Assembly: GCF_040681875.1 (NCBI RefSeq)
Contig: NZ_JBFAZP010000001.1
Location: 620,001 to 684,000, forward strand
From: Longispora sp040681875
GTDB taxonomy: Bacteria; Actinomycetota; Actinomycetes; Mycobacteriales; Micromonosporaceae
Length of the DNA stretch: 64,000 nucleotides
Direction: 5' to 3'
The first letter of the stretch is position 1; each line of letters begins with the position of its first letter. The position numbers were made by a program, and so were the translations under genes. Below the pieces are notes generated by a model, which worked only from the letters and a program-made list of their open reading frames with translations, did not search any database and was not told the DNA's origin. This document shows positions 50,889 through 60,367 of this stretch, one piece after another.

Positions 50889-51863
50889 GTGTCGCGCCCC
50901 GCACTCCTCGCCGGCCTGTCCGGCTGGCTACCGCCGATCGTGGTGGACAACGCCGAGATCCTGCGACACCTCGACAGCACCGAGCAGTGGATCACCCAGC
51001 GGACGGGGATCCACCGCCGGCACCGCGCCGAGCCGGGCACCGCGACCTCCGACCTGGCGATCCGGGCCGCCGCTCCCCTGGTCGCCGCCGCGCGCGGCCC
51101 GATCGACGCGGTCGTGGTCGCCACCATGACCCCGGACCGGCAGTGCCCCGCCACCGCCCCGGTGGTCGCCACCGGGCTCGGCCTGACCGGCGCGGCGGCC
51201 TGGGACGTGGCCAACGCCTGCACCGGCTTCGTGTACGGGCTGGCCACCGTCACCGCGATGATCTCGGCCGGCGTCCTGAACCGGGTGCTCCTGATCGGCG
51301 CGGAGACCATGTCCGCCGTCCTGGACCGCTCCGACCGGGGCACGGCCATGATCTTCGGCGACGGCGCGGGCGCGGCGCTCCTGGAGGCCGGCCGGCCCGG
51401 GGACGCGCCCAGCTTCGGCCCGTTCGACCTGGGCTCGGACGGCACGCGGCCCGGGCTGGTGGCGATCCCGGCGGGCGGTTCGTCCGACCCGGACGGCGAG
51501 GACCGGTGCATCCGGATGGAGGGGCCCTCGGTCTACCGGAGCGCCGTGGAGAAGATGACCGACTCCGCGCAGCTGGCCGCCAAGGCCGCCGACTGGTCCG
51601 TGGCCGACGTGGACTGGTTCGTCGCGCACCAGGCCAACGCCCGGATCCTCGACGCGGTCGCCGACCGGCTGGACATCCCGCCGGCGCGGCGGTTCGTCAA
51701 CGTGGACCGGGTGGGCAACACCTCGGGCGCGTCGGTGCCGCTGGCGCTGGCGGACCTCGCGACGAGCCGGCGGGCCCGGGCCGGGGACAAGGTGCTGATC
51801 ACGTCGTTCGGGGCGGGGCTGACGTGGGCGTCCACGACGCTGACCTGGCCCGAGGGGCTGTGA
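50889..51863 (+). CDS. Second KAS III (FabH-like) protein
   Basis: 324 residues. GTG 50889 is chosen because it aligns with the usual start; an in-frame ATG at 50832 would run into the neighbour's promoter. The catalytic triad is intact: Cys in VANACTGFVYG, His in FVAHQANARIL, Asn in RVGNTSGASVPLA. It is clearly related to the KAS III at 3902-4858 but has no ACP beside it and no TATAG box. It lies outside the regulon, so a separate lipid role is more likely than a part in the peptide pathway. Confidence 0.88.
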   Translation: MSRPALLAGLSGWLPPIVVDNAEILRHLDSTEQWITQRTGIHRRHRAEPGTATSDLAIRAAAPLVAAARGPIDAVVVATMTPDRQCPATAPVVATGLGLTGAAAWDVANACTGFVYGLATVTAMISAGVLNRVLLIGAETMSAVLDRSDRGTAMIFGDGAGAALLEAGRPGDAPSFGPFDLGSDGTRPGLVAIPAGGSSDPDGEDRCIRMEGPSVYRSAVEKMTDSAQLAAKAADWSVADVDWFVAHQANARILDAVADRLDIPPARRFVNVDRVGNTSGASVPLALADLATSRRARAGDKVLITSFGAGLTWASTTLTWPEGL

Positions 51864-51970
51864 GCGGCGGGCGGGACGACCAGCGGGACCCGGTCCGGAC
51901 GGCACCGGGCCGCGCGCGGTAGCGGTTGCGGACCCGCGGACGCCGGGCCGCGCGCGGCGACGGGGCCGAC

Positions 51971-52011
51971 CGTGGCGGGCCGCCGCCCCTGAGGGACCGC
52001 GACCCGCCACG
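51971..52011. terminator. Possible bidirectional hairpin between convergent genes
   Basis: CGTGGCGGG (51971-51979) pairs with CCCGCCACG (52003-52011), a perfect 9-bp stem with a 23-nt loop, between the KAS III and DUF805 stops. There is no T run. Confidence 0.35.
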
Positions 52012-52020
52012 CGTGGGTCG

Positions 52021-52374
52021 CTACACCGTGACCGGGGCGTCCTTCGGGTCCTCGCCGTACGCGTTGGGGCCGAGGTCACCCGCCGTCACGAAGAAGACGA
52101 ACAGCACCAGGCTGCCGAACGGGACCAGCGCGATCAGCGTCCACCAGCCGCTGCGGTTGGTGTCGTGCAGCCGCCGGACCCCCACCGCGAGGCTCGGGAG
52201 CAGGATCGCCGCCAGGTACAGGTAGTACGGGATGTTGGTCTCGACGAGCGCGCCGACCACCGCGAGGGCCACGGCGACGATCACGTTGACGAGGGTGAAC
52301 ATCCAGTATTCCTTGCGCCGCGCGCGTCCGCTGAAGCCGACGTAGTTCTTGAGCACCGCCACGTACCAGTTCAC
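52021..52374 (-). CDS. DUF805 membrane protein
   Basis: 117 residues from GTG 52374 with GAAGGAG upstream. The opening NWYVAVLKNYVGFSGRARRKEYW and the motif GVRRLHDTNRSGWW are typical of DUF805 proteins, with about three hydrophobic helices. Function unknown. It ends in an acidic tail (Y-G-E-D-P-K-D-A). Confidence 0.88.
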   Translation of the reverse strand: MNWYVAVLKNYVGFSGRARRKEYWMFTLVNVIVAVALAVVGALVETNIPYYLYLAAILLPSLAVGVRRLHDTNRSGWWTLIALVPFGSLVLFVFFVTAGDLGPNAYGEDPKDAPVTV

Positions 52375-52511
52375 TGAGCTCCTTCGGGGGCCGGCGGCCC
52401 ATGGGCGGGCGCGACCGGGAGTGCACTGTAGGAGCGGGCGGAACAGCCGGTCAAGACCCGTCCGCCGTATCCGGACATGCCCGACTGGCGGGGGCGGCCC
52501 CGGTTCGGGGT

Positions 52512-53501
52512 TCAGGTCGTCGGGGCGTTCTCCGGGAAGTGGCAGGCGACCCGGTGCCCGGGGGCGAGTTCGAGCAGCGGCGGTTCGACGGTGCGGCAGA
52601 CGTCCTGGACCTTCCAGCACCGGGTGTGGAACCGGCAGGCCGGCGGCGGGTCCAGCGGGGACGGCGGGTCGCCCCCGAGCAGGATGCGTTCGCGGCGCTG
52701 CCGGTGCTTGGCGGTGGCGACGGGCACGGCCGACATCAGGGCGACGGTGTAGGGGTGCATCGGCGCGTCGTACAGGCCCTGGCGCGGCCCGAGTTCCACG
52801 ATCTTGCCGAGGTACATGACGGCCACCCGGTCGCTGATGTGCCGGACCACGGACAGGTCGTGCGCGATGACCAGGTAGGTCAGGCCCAGTTCGTCCTGGA
52901 GGTCCTCCAGCAGGTTGACGACCTGGGCCTGGATGGACACGTCGAGCGCGGACACCGGCTCGTCGGCGACGATGAGCTTGGGCCGCAGGGCGAGGGTGCG
53001 GGCGATGCCGATCCGTTGGCGCTGGCCGCCGGAGAACTCGTGCGGGTAGCGGTTGTAGTGCTCGGGACTGAGGCCGACGAGTTCGAGGATCTCCTGGACG
53101 GCGCGTTTGGTGCCGTGTTCGGTGGCGATGCCCTGGATCCGGAACGGCGCGCCGACGATGGTGCCGACGGTGTGCCGGGGGTTCAGCGAGGAGTACGGGT
53201 CCTGGAAGATCATCTGGATGTCGCGCCGCCGGGGCCGCATCGCCGCGGCCGACAGGTGGGTGATGTCGTGGCCGTCGAACACGATCCGTCCGGCGCTGGG
53301 TTCGAGCAGCCGGACGAGGAGCCGGCCGGTGGTGGTCTTGCCGCAGCCGGACTCGCCGACCAGTCCGAGGGTCTCGCCGGTGTGGACGGTGAAGTCGAGC
53401 CCGTCGACGGCCCGGACGGCGCCGACCTTGCGCCGCCACAGTGCCCCGTGGGTGACGGGGAAGTGTTTGGTCAGGCCGGTGACCTCCAGCAACGCGGTCA
53501 T
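52512..53501 (-). CDS. Oligopeptide ABC transporter ATP-binding protein (DppF/OppF-like)
   Basis: 329 residues from ATG 53501, overlapping the previous stop as ATGA. Walker A GESGCGKTT, signature FSGGQRQRIGIARTL, Walker B LIVADEPVSALD, His switch VIAHD. The C-terminal extension RFHTRCWKVQDVC is typical of the Opp/Dpp family, which carries cysteines there. Last gene of a five-gene peptide uptake operon. Confidence 0.92.
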   Translation of the reverse strand: MTALLEVTGLTKHFPVTHGALWRRKVGAVRAVDGLDFTVHTGETLGLVGESGCGKTTTGRLLVRLLEPSAGRIVFDGHDITHLSAAAMRPRRRDIQMIFQDPYSSLNPRHTVGTIVGAPFRIQGIATEHGTKRAVQEILELVGLSPEHYNRYPHEFSGGQRQRIGIARTLALRPKLIVADEPVSALDVSIQAQVVNLLEDLQDELGLTYLVIAHDLSVVRHISDRVAVMYLGKIVELGPRQGLYDAPMHPYTVALMSAVPVATAKHRQRRERILLGGDPPSPLDPPPACRFHTRCWKVQDVCRTVEPPLLELAPGHRVACHFPENAPTT

Positions 53502-54523
53502 CGCCCCTCCAGCCTCGGTCGGATGTCGTCGGCGAAGATGCCGCGCCGGACCCCGGGCGGCAGGTGGCAGGCGACCTGGTGGCCCTCGCCCACGTTCTCC
53601 AGTTCGGGGGTCTCGGTCTCGCTCAGCCCCTCGTTGGCGACCGCGTACCGGCAGCGGGGATGGAACGCGCACCCCGTCGGCAGGTTGATCATGCTGGGCG
53701 GGGTGCCGGGGATCTGGGCGAGCCGGGCGGTGGGCTCCACGTCGAGGCGGGGCACGGAACCGAGCAGGCCCCAGGTGTAGGGGTGCTCGGCCTTCTCGAA
53801 CAGGTCCTCGGAGGAGGCGTGCTCGACGGCCCGGCCGGCGTACATCACGAGGATGTCGTCGGCCAGTTCGGCGACGACGCCCAGGTCGTGGGTGATGACG
53901 ATGACGGCGGTGTCGAAGTCGCGTTGCAGGTCGCGGATCAGGTCGAGGATCTGGGCCTGCACGGTGACGTCGAGGGCGGTGGTCGGCTCGTCGGCGATCA
54001 GCAGGTCGGGGTCGCAGCTCAGCGCCATCGCGATCATGGCCCGTTGCCGCATGCCGCCGGAGAACTGGTGCGGGTAGTCGTCGACCCGTCGGTCGGGGCG
54101 CGGGATGCCGATCCGGCCGAGCATGTCGACGGCGTGCTTGCGGGCGACGGCGCGGGACACGTCGTTGTGCACCTGGTACGCCTCCACGATCTGGCGGCCC
54201 ACCGTGTAGAACGGGTGCATGGCCGACAGCGGGTCCTGGAAGATCATGGCCATCTTCTTGCCGCGCAGCCGGCGGACCCGGTCCGGGGTGGACGTGACGA
54301 GGTCGAGGCCGTCGAGCCGGATCGCCCCGGTGATGACCGGCCGCCCCGTCTTCAGCAGGCCCATGATGGCCATGCTGGTCACGCTCTTGCCGGAGCCGGA
54401 CTCCCCCACGATCCCGAGGGTCCGGCCGCGTTCGAGGGCGAAGGTCAGCCCGCCGACGGACCGCACCATCCCGTCGTCGGTCGGGAAGGTCACGTGCAGG
54501 TCGTCGACCTCGAGGAACGCCAT
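53498..54523 (-). CDS. Oligopeptide ABC transporter ATP-binding protein (DppD/OppD-like)
   Basis: 341 residues from ATG 54523, whose A is also the last base of the permease stop (TGATG). Walker A GESGSGKSV, signature FSGGMRQRAMIAMAL, Walker B LLIADEPTTALD, VITHD and the family tail GCAFHPRCRYA. It works as a pair with the DppF-like protein encoded next. Confidence 0.93.
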   Translation of the reverse strand: MAFLEVDDLHVTFPTDDGMVRSVGGLTFALERGRTLGIVGESGSGKSVTSMAIMGLLKTGRPVITGAIRLDGLDLVTSTPDRVRRLRGKKMAMIFQDPLSAMHPFYTVGRQIVEAYQVHNDVSRAVARKHAVDMLGRIGIPRPDRRVDDYPHQFSGGMRQRAMIAMALSCDPDLLIADEPTTALDVTVQAQILDLIRDLQRDFDTAVIVITHDLGVVAELADDILVMYAGRAVEHASSEDLFEKAEHPYTWGLLGSVPRLDVEPTARLAQIPGTPPSMINLPTGCAFHPRCRYAVANEGLSETETPELENVGEGHQVACHLPPGVRRGIFADDIRPRLEGR

Positions 54524-55524
54524 CACAGCCTCACTCTGGGGTCCGCGACGGCGTACAGGATGTCGACCGTCAGGTTGGCCAGCACGATGAAGAGGGCCGC
54601 GATCATGGTCACGCCGAGTACCTGGGGCAGGTCGTTGTTGTTGATCGCGTCGATCGCGTACCGGCCGATGCCGGGCAGCGAGTAGGTGCTCTCGGTGAGG
54701 ACCGCCCCGCCGAGCAGCAGGCCGATGTCGAGGCCGAACACGGTCAGGATCGGGGTGAGGGTGGCCCGCAGCGCGTGCCGGGTGACGACGACCGGTTCGG
54801 TGAGGCCCTTGGCCCGGGCGGTGCGGATGAAGTCCTCGCCCATCGTCTCCAGCATGCCGGCGCGGGTCAGCCGGGCGTAGAGGGCGGCGTACAGGAAGGC
54901 CAGGGTCACCCAGGGCAGCAGGAGGTTGTCGGCCCATTCCAGGGGGTTGTCCGTGAACGGGACGTAGTTCACCCCGCTGGGCCGGAACAGGGCCAGGGAC
55001 AACAGGCCGGTGAAGAAGATGGGCAGCGACACCCCGGCCAGGGCGGTGAACATGGCCGCCCGGTCGAAGAAGGTGCCCTTGCGCAGGGCGGACAGCACCC
55101 CGATGGCGACCCCGGCGACCAGCCACAGGACCGAGGCGCCGAGCGCCAGGGACGCGGTCACGCCGATCCGGTCCACCAGGTCGGGCCACACCGGGCGCTG
55201 GGTCTTGAAGGAGTAGCCGAAGCAGGGCGGCGGGCAGTACTCCCTGGTCGCCCCGAACGTGAACTCCCGGCCGGCGACGACCCCCTTGACGAACTGTCCG
55301 TACTGGACCACCAGCGGCCTGTCGAGCCCCAGCTTCTCCTTGGTGGCCTCGATCTCGGCGGGGCTCGGGTCCTTGCCGACGTACTGGGCGGCCAACTGGT
55401 CCACGGTCTGCCCGGCCATCCGGGGCACGACGAAGAAGATCGCGAACGTGACGATGCTGGTGATCACCAGCAGCATGATCGCGCCGAGGAACCGCCGGAC
55501 CAGGAAACCGCCCATAGGATCCAC
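54523..55524 (-). CDS. Oligopeptide ABC transporter permease (DppB/OppB-like)
   Basis: 333 residues; ATG 55524 or ATG 55515. N-terminal helix FLVRRFLGAIMLLV as in OppB, then a large periplasmic-side loop, then the binding-protein-dependent permease core with the EAA-like loop (T-A-R-A-K-G-L) and YSLPGIGRYAIDAI. A C-C-type loop (E-Y-C-P-P-P-C) is present in the extracellular region. Confidence 0.92.
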   Translation of the reverse strand: MDPMGGFLVRRFLGAIMLLVITSIVTFAIFFVVPRMAGQTVDQLAAQYVGKDPSPAEIEATKEKLGLDRPLVVQYGQFVKGVVAGREFTFGATREYCPPPCFGYSFKTQRPVWPDLVDRIGVTASLALGASVLWLVAGVAIGVLSALRKGTFFDRAAMFTALAGVSLPIFFTGLLSLALFRPSGVNYVPFTDNPLEWADNLLLPWVTLAFLYAALYARLTRAGMLETMGEDFIRTARAKGLTEPVVVTRHALRATLTPILTVFGLDIGLLLGGAVLTESTYSLPGIGRYAIDAINNNDLPQVLGVTMIAALFIVLANLTVDILYAVADPRVRL

Positions 55525-55558
55525 CCGGGGCTCTCGCCCCGGGCGTTCACCTCCCCGT

Positions 55559-57286
55559 CTACTGCTTGCCGAGCAGGGTGTAGTTGTACATGCCGTAGGA
55601 GTAGTCGATGAACACGTTCGTCATCGCCGGGTTGCGGTAGAGCAGGCCCTTGCCGTAGAGGAACGGCACCACGGAGGCGCGTTCCATCGCGGCCTTGTCG
55701 ATCTGGCCGTAGATGGCCTCGCGTTCCTTGGCGTCGGTGCTGCCGGCGGCCTTGTCGAACAGGGCGTTGATCGCCGGGTCGTCCATCTCCTGGACGTTGG
55801 TGTTGCCCTGGGCCTTGATGGTGCGGCCGTCGACGAGCTGCTGGAGGAACCCGAAGCCGGTCGGCCAGTCGGCCTGCCAGCCGTGGAAGGCGATCCCGAT
55901 GTTGTTGGTCTTCATGTACTCGGGCGCGCCCGCGAACCGGGTGAAGTACTGCCCGGCCGGCACGGACTTGATCTCGGCCTTGATGTTGACCTTGCTGAGG
56001 GCCTGTTGCAGCGCCTCGCCGGCGGCGACCTCCTTGGGCCGGTCGGCGCGGAGCAGGATCGAGGTGGAGAAGCCGTCCGGCTTGCCGCACGCCGTCAGGG
56101 CCGCCTTGGCCTTGGTGACGTCGCCCTTGTTGTCGGGCGTGGCGTACAGGTCGAACTTCTGGTAGCCGACGATGGTCGGCGGGAGCATCGTGGTCGCGAT
56201 GTCGCCGCCGGCGATCGGGCCGCCGTACGCGGTCTGCAGGGACACCTTGTCGGTGGCGTACTGCACGGCCTTGCGGCACTCGATGTTGTCGAACGGCGCG
56301 ACCTTCTCGTCCATCACGAAGAACCACAGCCGGCCGGTGAACGTGTTGTCCGCGTTGGCCTTGAGCTTCGGGTCGGACAGGATCTTCGACTGGGCGGCGG
56401 CCTGCACGCCGGAGCCGGCGACGTCGGCGTCGAGCGAGCCGGCGAGCAGCCGGTTGTCGATGTCCTCGGCGCTGGTCTTGAGCTTCACGTCGATCTTGTC
56501 GACGAGCTGCCTGCGGTTCGGGTCGCTGGTGTCCCAGTTGGGGTTCCTGCTCAGCACGAACTGCTTGCCCGGCTCGTAGGAGTCCACCTTGTAGGAGCCG
56601 GTGGACAGCGGGTGCTCCTGGTACTTGGCCCCGGTGTCCTTCGCCTGCGGCACCGGCATCGTCTGCGGCGCGGACACCAGGAAGTCGAAGTCGCCGAACG
56701 GGGCCTTGAGCTTGAACACGACCGTGGAGTCGTCGGGCGTCTGGACACCGGTGAACGCGTTGAGGTCGGGGTTCTTGTACGGGCCCTGGTATCCGGGCGC
56801 GTCGAGGAGTTCGACGAAGTAGGAGGGCCCGTTGGGCAGGACGTCGCGGGCGTAGGTGCGCGCGACCGCGTTCTTGACGTCCTTGGCGGTGACGACCGTG
56901 CCGTCCTCGTACCTCACGTTGGGCCTGAGTTTGTAGGTGACGGTCTTCCCTCCGTCGGAGACCGTGCCGAGGCCGGTGGCCAGGTCGGGCACCAGTTCCA
57001 GGCCGTCCTTGCCGGGCGCGGGCTTGAACATGGTGAGCGACCGGCCGTAGAGCCGGGCGAAGTTCCACGAGAACGCGTAGTAGGTGTTGCCGGGGTCGAT
57101 GGAGTCCCAGTCGTCGGACAGGGCCAGGTTGAGCGTGCCACCCTTCTTGTCCGACGCGTTCACAATCTTGGAGTCCGCGGCGTTGAACTCCGCGGTGCCC
57201 GTCTTGGTGTCCTTGTCGCCGCCGCTGCTACAGGCCGAGATCCCGAGGGCCAGTACCACCCCGACGACCAGTGTCTTTCTTCTCAT
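55559..57286 (-). CDS. Peptide-binding lipoprotein (OppA/DppA-like, SBP family 5)
   Basis: 575 residues. Lipoprotein signal: M-R-R-K-T, a hydrophobic core and the lipobox ISAC at about residue 19, followed by a Gly/Ser/Asp linker. The body has family-5 hallmarks such as LRPNVRYEDGTVVTAKDVKN and later LLDIR-free lobe sequences with YFTRFAG. It captures peptides outside the cell for the adjacent permeases. Its place between two permease genes is a common variation of the opp/dpp order. Confidence 0.93.
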   Translation of the reverse strand: MRRKTLVVGVVLALGISACSSGGDKDTKTGTAEFNAADSKIVNASDKKGGTLNLALSDDWDSIDPGNTYYAFSWNFARLYGRSLTMFKPAPGKDGLELVPDLATGLGTVSDGGKTVTYKLRPNVRYEDGTVVTAKDVKNAVARTYARDVLPNGPSYFVELLDAPGYQGPYKNPDLNAFTGVQTPDDSTVVFKLKAPFGDFDFLVSAPQTMPVPQAKDTGAKYQEHPLSTGSYKVDSYEPGKQFVLSRNPNWDTSDPNRRQLVDKIDVKLKTSAEDIDNRLLAGSLDADVAGSGVQAAAQSKILSDPKLKANADNTFTGRLWFFVMDEKVAPFDNIECRKAVQYATDKVSLQTAYGGPIAGGDIATTMLPPTIVGYQKFDLYATPDNKGDVTKAKAALTACGKPDGFSTSILLRADRPKEVAAGEALQQALSKVNIKAEIKSVPAGQYFTRFAGAPEYMKTNNIGIAFHGWQADWPTGFGFLQQLVDGRTIKAQGNTNVQEMDDPAINALFDKAAGSTDAKEREAIYGQIDKAAMERASVVPFLYGKGLLYRNPAMTNVFIDYSYGMYNYTLLGKQ

Positions 57287-57311
57287 CTTCTCGCCACCCC
57301 CTCGGGTGTGG

Positions 57312-58250
57312 TCAGCGCGCCCGTGGGTCGAGCGCGTCCCTGAGCCCGTCGCCGAGCAGGTTGAAGGCCATCACCGTGAGGAAGATGGCCAGGCCGGGCA
57401 CCACCATGTACATGGGTGCCACGGAGTAGAAGGGCACGGCGTCGGCGAGCATCTTGCCCCAGGAGGGGGTCGGGGGCCGGATGCCGACGCCGAGGAAGGA
57501 CAGCGCCGCCTCGAACAGGATGTTGGTGGGGATCATCAGGGTCGCGTAGACCAGGACGGGGGCGACGAGGTTCGGCAGCAGCTCGCGGAACACGACGTGG
57601 AAGCCGCGCGCGCCGAGGCTGCGGGAAGCGTCCACGAACTCGCGTTCCCGCAGCGACAGGGTCTGGCCCCGGATGATCCGGCCGACGTAGGGCCAGTTGA
57701 AGAAGCCGATGATGAAGACGAGGACCGCGATCCGCAGGGCGTTGCCGCTCAACCCGAAGGCCTTGTCGGGGATGACCCCGGCGAGCGCGAGGGCGAACAG
57801 CAGCAGGGGGAAGGCGAGGAACACGTCCATGGTCCGGCTGATCAGGGTGTCGACCCAGCCGCCCATGTAGCCGGCGACGACGCCGAGCACCGTGCCGAGG
57901 GTGACGGACAGCAGGGTGGCGAGGAAGCCGATCAGCAGCGAGATCTGCGCGCCGTAGAGGATCCGGCTGAACACGTCGCGCCCGCTGCGCGGTTCCACGC
58001 CCAGCGGGTGGTCCCAGCTGAACCCGGCGAACACCCCGTCGCCCTTGGGCTTGCTGAAGGTCGGGTCCACCAGGTCCTGGTGGAAGTCCGTCGGCGACCC
58101 GCCGGTGATCTTCGTGAGCAGCGGGGCGAGGACGGCCGCGAGGACCAGGACCACGATCACGACCGCCCCGCCGAGCGCGAGGCGGTCACGCCTCAGCCGG
58201 GTCCAGGCGATCTGTCCCAGCGAGCGGCCTTCGATCGCCGTCGTTACCAC
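57312..58250 (-). CDS. Oligopeptide ABC transporter permease (DppC/OppC-like)
   Basis: 312 residues from GTG 58250. OppC-type start with W-T-R-L-R-R-D-R-L-A-L-G-G before the first helix, then DHPLGVEPRSGRDVFSRILYG, and the EAA loop region REREFVDASRSLGARG. PTPSWGKMLADAV near the end is a family signature. First gene of the uptake operon. The operon is unlikely to belong to the peptide cluster, given no TATAG box, but could re-import small peptides. Confidence 0.92.
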   Translation of the reverse strand: MVTTAIEGRSLGQIAWTRLRRDRLALGGAVVIVVLVLAAVLAPLLTKITGGSPTDFHQDLVDPTFSKPKGDGVFAGFSWDHPLGVEPRSGRDVFSRILYGAQISLLIGFLATLLSVTLGTVLGVVAGYMGGWVDTLISRTMDVFLAFPLLLFALALAGVIPDKAFGLSGNALRIAVLVFIIGFFNWPYVGRIIRGQTLSLREREFVDASRSLGARGFHVVFRELLPNLVAPVLVYATLMIPTNILFEAALSFLGVGIRPPTPSWGKMLADAVPFYSVAPMYMVVPGLAIFLTVMAFNLLGDGLRDALDPRAR

Positions 58251-58260
58251 ACCCTGAAGC

Positions 58261-58275
58261 GTAAATCGGCTTTAC
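58261..58275. promoter_or_regulatory. Inverted repeat GTAAA-N5-TTTAC upstream of the peptide-uptake operon
   Basis: The 15-bp palindrome lies 11 bp upstream of the DppC start at 58250, in the 68-bp gap that follows the flavoenzyme gene. It could be an operator or part of a hairpin; I cannot name a regulator. Confidence 0.35.
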
Positions 58276-58318
58276 ACCACAAAAGCGCAAAAGACGAAAA
58301 CTCCTTCGACGGGTACGC

Positions 58319-60367
58319 CTACAGCGCGACCGCCAGCCGGGTCGCCTGGTCGATGGCCCGCTTGGCGTCCAGCTCGGCCGCGACGTCCGCCCCGCCGACG
58401 AGGTGCACGGGCACGCCGGCCGCGACCAGCCCGGCGTGCAGCTCCCGGCGCGGTTCCTGGCCGGCGCAGACCACGACGGTGTCCACGGCCAGTACCCGGC
58501 TGGTGCCGTCGACCGTGACGTGCAGCCCCTCGTCGTCGATCCGGTCGTAGCTCGCCCCGCTGATCATCTCGACGCCCTTGTGCGTGAGCGCCGCCCGGTG
58601 CACCCAGCCGGAGGTCTTGCCCAGGCCGGCGCCGACCCGGGTGGTCTTGCGCTGCACCAGGTACACCTGGCGCGGGGACGGGGTGTCCACCCGCTCGGCG
58701 AGCCCGCCCCGGGGGCCCTCGTCGGTGCTGACGCCCCACTCGGCGCGCCAGGCGGCCGGGTCCAGGGTCACCGACGCGGGATGGACGAGGAAGCTGCTCA
58801 CGTCGAAGCCGATCCCGCCCGCGCCGATCACCGCGACCCGGGGCCCGACGGGCGCGCCCTGGATGACGTCGACGTAGGACAGCACGGACGGGTGGTCCAC
58901 GCCCGGGATGGCCGGGGTGCGCGGGGAGACGCCGGTGGCGAGCAGGACCGCGTCGTACCCCTCGGAGACGAGGTCCTCGGTCGTCGCCCGAGTGCCGAGT
59001 TTCGTGCGGACGCCGGCCAGCTCGATCCGGCGGGCGAAGTACCGCAGGGTCTCGTGGAACTCCTCCTTGCCCGGGATCCGCTTGGCCAGGTTGAACTGGC
59101 CGCCGATCTCGCCGGCCGCCTCGATCAGGTCCACGGCGTGCCCGCGTTCGGCGAGGGTGCTCGCGGCCGCCAGCCCGGCCGGCCCCGCGCCGACCACGGC
59201 GAACTTCTTCTTCCGCACGGTCGGCACCGGCAGGTACGCCGTCTCGGTCTCCCGCCCGGCCCGGGGGTTGACCAGGCACGTCACGGTCTTCCGCGCGAAC
59301 GTGTGGTCCAGGCACGCCTGGTTGCAGGCGATGCACGTGTTGATCTCGTCGGCCCGGTCGCCGGCCGCCTTGTCGACCCAGTCGGGGTCGGCGAGCAGCG
59401 GACGGGCCATCGACACCAGGTCGGCCTCGCCGCGTTCGAGGATGCCCTCGGCGACGTCGGGCATGTTGATCCGGTTCGACGCGACCAGCGGGATGCCGAC
59501 GTGCGGCTTCAGCCGGCCGGTGGTCCAGGCGAACGCCGCCCGGGGCACCGAGGTCACGATGGTCGGCACCCGGGCCTCGTGCCAGCCGATCCCGGTGTTG
59601 AGCAGGGTCGCCCCGGCGGCCTCCAGCTCCACGGCCAGGTCGACGACCTCGGACCAGTCCTGGCCGTGGGCGACGAGGTCGAGCAGGCTCAGCCGGTACA
59701 TGAGGACGAAGTCGGGGCCGACGGCCTCCCGGGTGCGACGGACGATCTCCACGGGCAGGCGGCGGCGGTTCTCGGCGGACCCGCCCCACTTGTCGGTGCG
59801 CCGGTTCGTCCGGGGGGCGAGGAACTGGTTGATCAGGTAGCCCTCCGAGCCCATGATCTCCACGCCGTCGTAGCCGGCCCGCCGGGCGAGCTTCGCGGCC
59901 CGGACGAACGCGTCGATCTGGCGCTCCACGCCCCTGCCGCTGAGGGCGCGGGGCTTGAACGGGGTGATCGGGGACTTCACGGCCGACGCCGACACGCTCA
60001 ACGGGTGGTACGCGTACCGGCCCGCGTGCAGGATCTGGAGCAGGATCCGGCCGCCCCCGGCGTGCACGGCGTCGGTGACCGTCCGGTGCCGGTCGGCCGC
60101 CCGGCCGCTGGCCATCGTGCCGGCGAAGGGCAGCAGCCAGCCCTCCCAGTTCGGCGCGTACCCGCCCGTGACGATCAGGCCCACGCCGCCGGCCGCGCGC
60201 TCGCCGAAGTACGCGGCGAGTTTGGGCAGGTCACGGGCGCGGTCCTCCAGGCCGGTGTGCATGGAGCCCATCACGACCCGGTTGGGGAGGGTGACCGGGC
60301 CCAGGTCGAGAGGGGCCAGCAGCCGGGGGTAGGGGCTCGCGGCGTTCGGGCGCTGAGGCTCGGTCAT
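58319..60367 (-). CDS. 2,4-dienoyl-CoA-reductase-like NADH:flavin oxidoreductase (FadH family)
   Basis: 682 residues from ATG 60367, overlapping the PadR gene stop as ATGA. The N-terminal half is an old-yellow-enzyme TIM barrel (LDLGPVTLPNRVVMGSMHTG at the start). The iron-sulfur cysteines follow at about 335-355 in CIACNQACLDHTF and CLVNPRAG. The C-terminal half holds FAD/NAD Rossmann folds with VVGAGPAGLAAASTLAERG. The length fits E. coli FadH (about 670). It would reduce conjugated enoyl-CoA or other enones with NADPH. Control by the PadR repressor suggests a response to an aromatic or unsaturated compound. Confidence 0.9.
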   Translation of the reverse strand: MTEPQRPNAASPYPRLLAPLDLGPVTLPNRVVMGSMHTGLEDRARDLPKLAAYFGERAAGGVGLIVTGGYAPNWEGWLLPFAGTMASGRAADRHRTVTDAVHAGGGRILLQILHAGRYAYHPLSVSASAVKSPITPFKPRALSGRGVERQIDAFVRAAKLARRAGYDGVEIMGSEGYLINQFLAPRTNRRTDKWGGSAENRRRLPVEIVRRTREAVGPDFVLMYRLSLLDLVAHGQDWSEVVDLAVELEAAGATLLNTGIGWHEARVPTIVTSVPRAAFAWTTGRLKPHVGIPLVASNRINMPDVAEGILERGEADLVSMARPLLADPDWVDKAAGDRADEINTCIACNQACLDHTFARKTVTCLVNPRAGRETETAYLPVPTVRKKKFAVVGAGPAGLAAASTLAERGHAVDLIEAAGEIGGQFNLAKRIPGKEEFHETLRYFARRIELAGVRTKLGTRATTEDLVSEGYDAVLLATGVSPRTPAIPGVDHPSVLSYVDVIQGAPVGPRVAVIGAGGIGFDVSSFLVHPASVTLDPAAWRAEWGVSTDEGPRGGLAERVDTPSPRQVYLVQRKTTRVGAGLGKTSGWVHRAALTHKGVEMISGASYDRIDDEGLHVTVDGTSRVLAVDTVVVCAGQEPRRELHAGLVAAGVPVHLVGGADVAAELDAKRAIDQATRLAVAL

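Noticed and set aside
50889..51863. The second KAS III as part of the peptide pathway
   Set aside because: It is outside the box-defined regulon, lacks a TATAG box, and its neighbours are DNA repair and DUF805 genes.
52512..58250. The peptide-uptake operon as an exporter of the cluster product
   Set aside because: It has a binding lipoprotein and the Dpp/Opp gene set, which are importers, and shows no cluster box.
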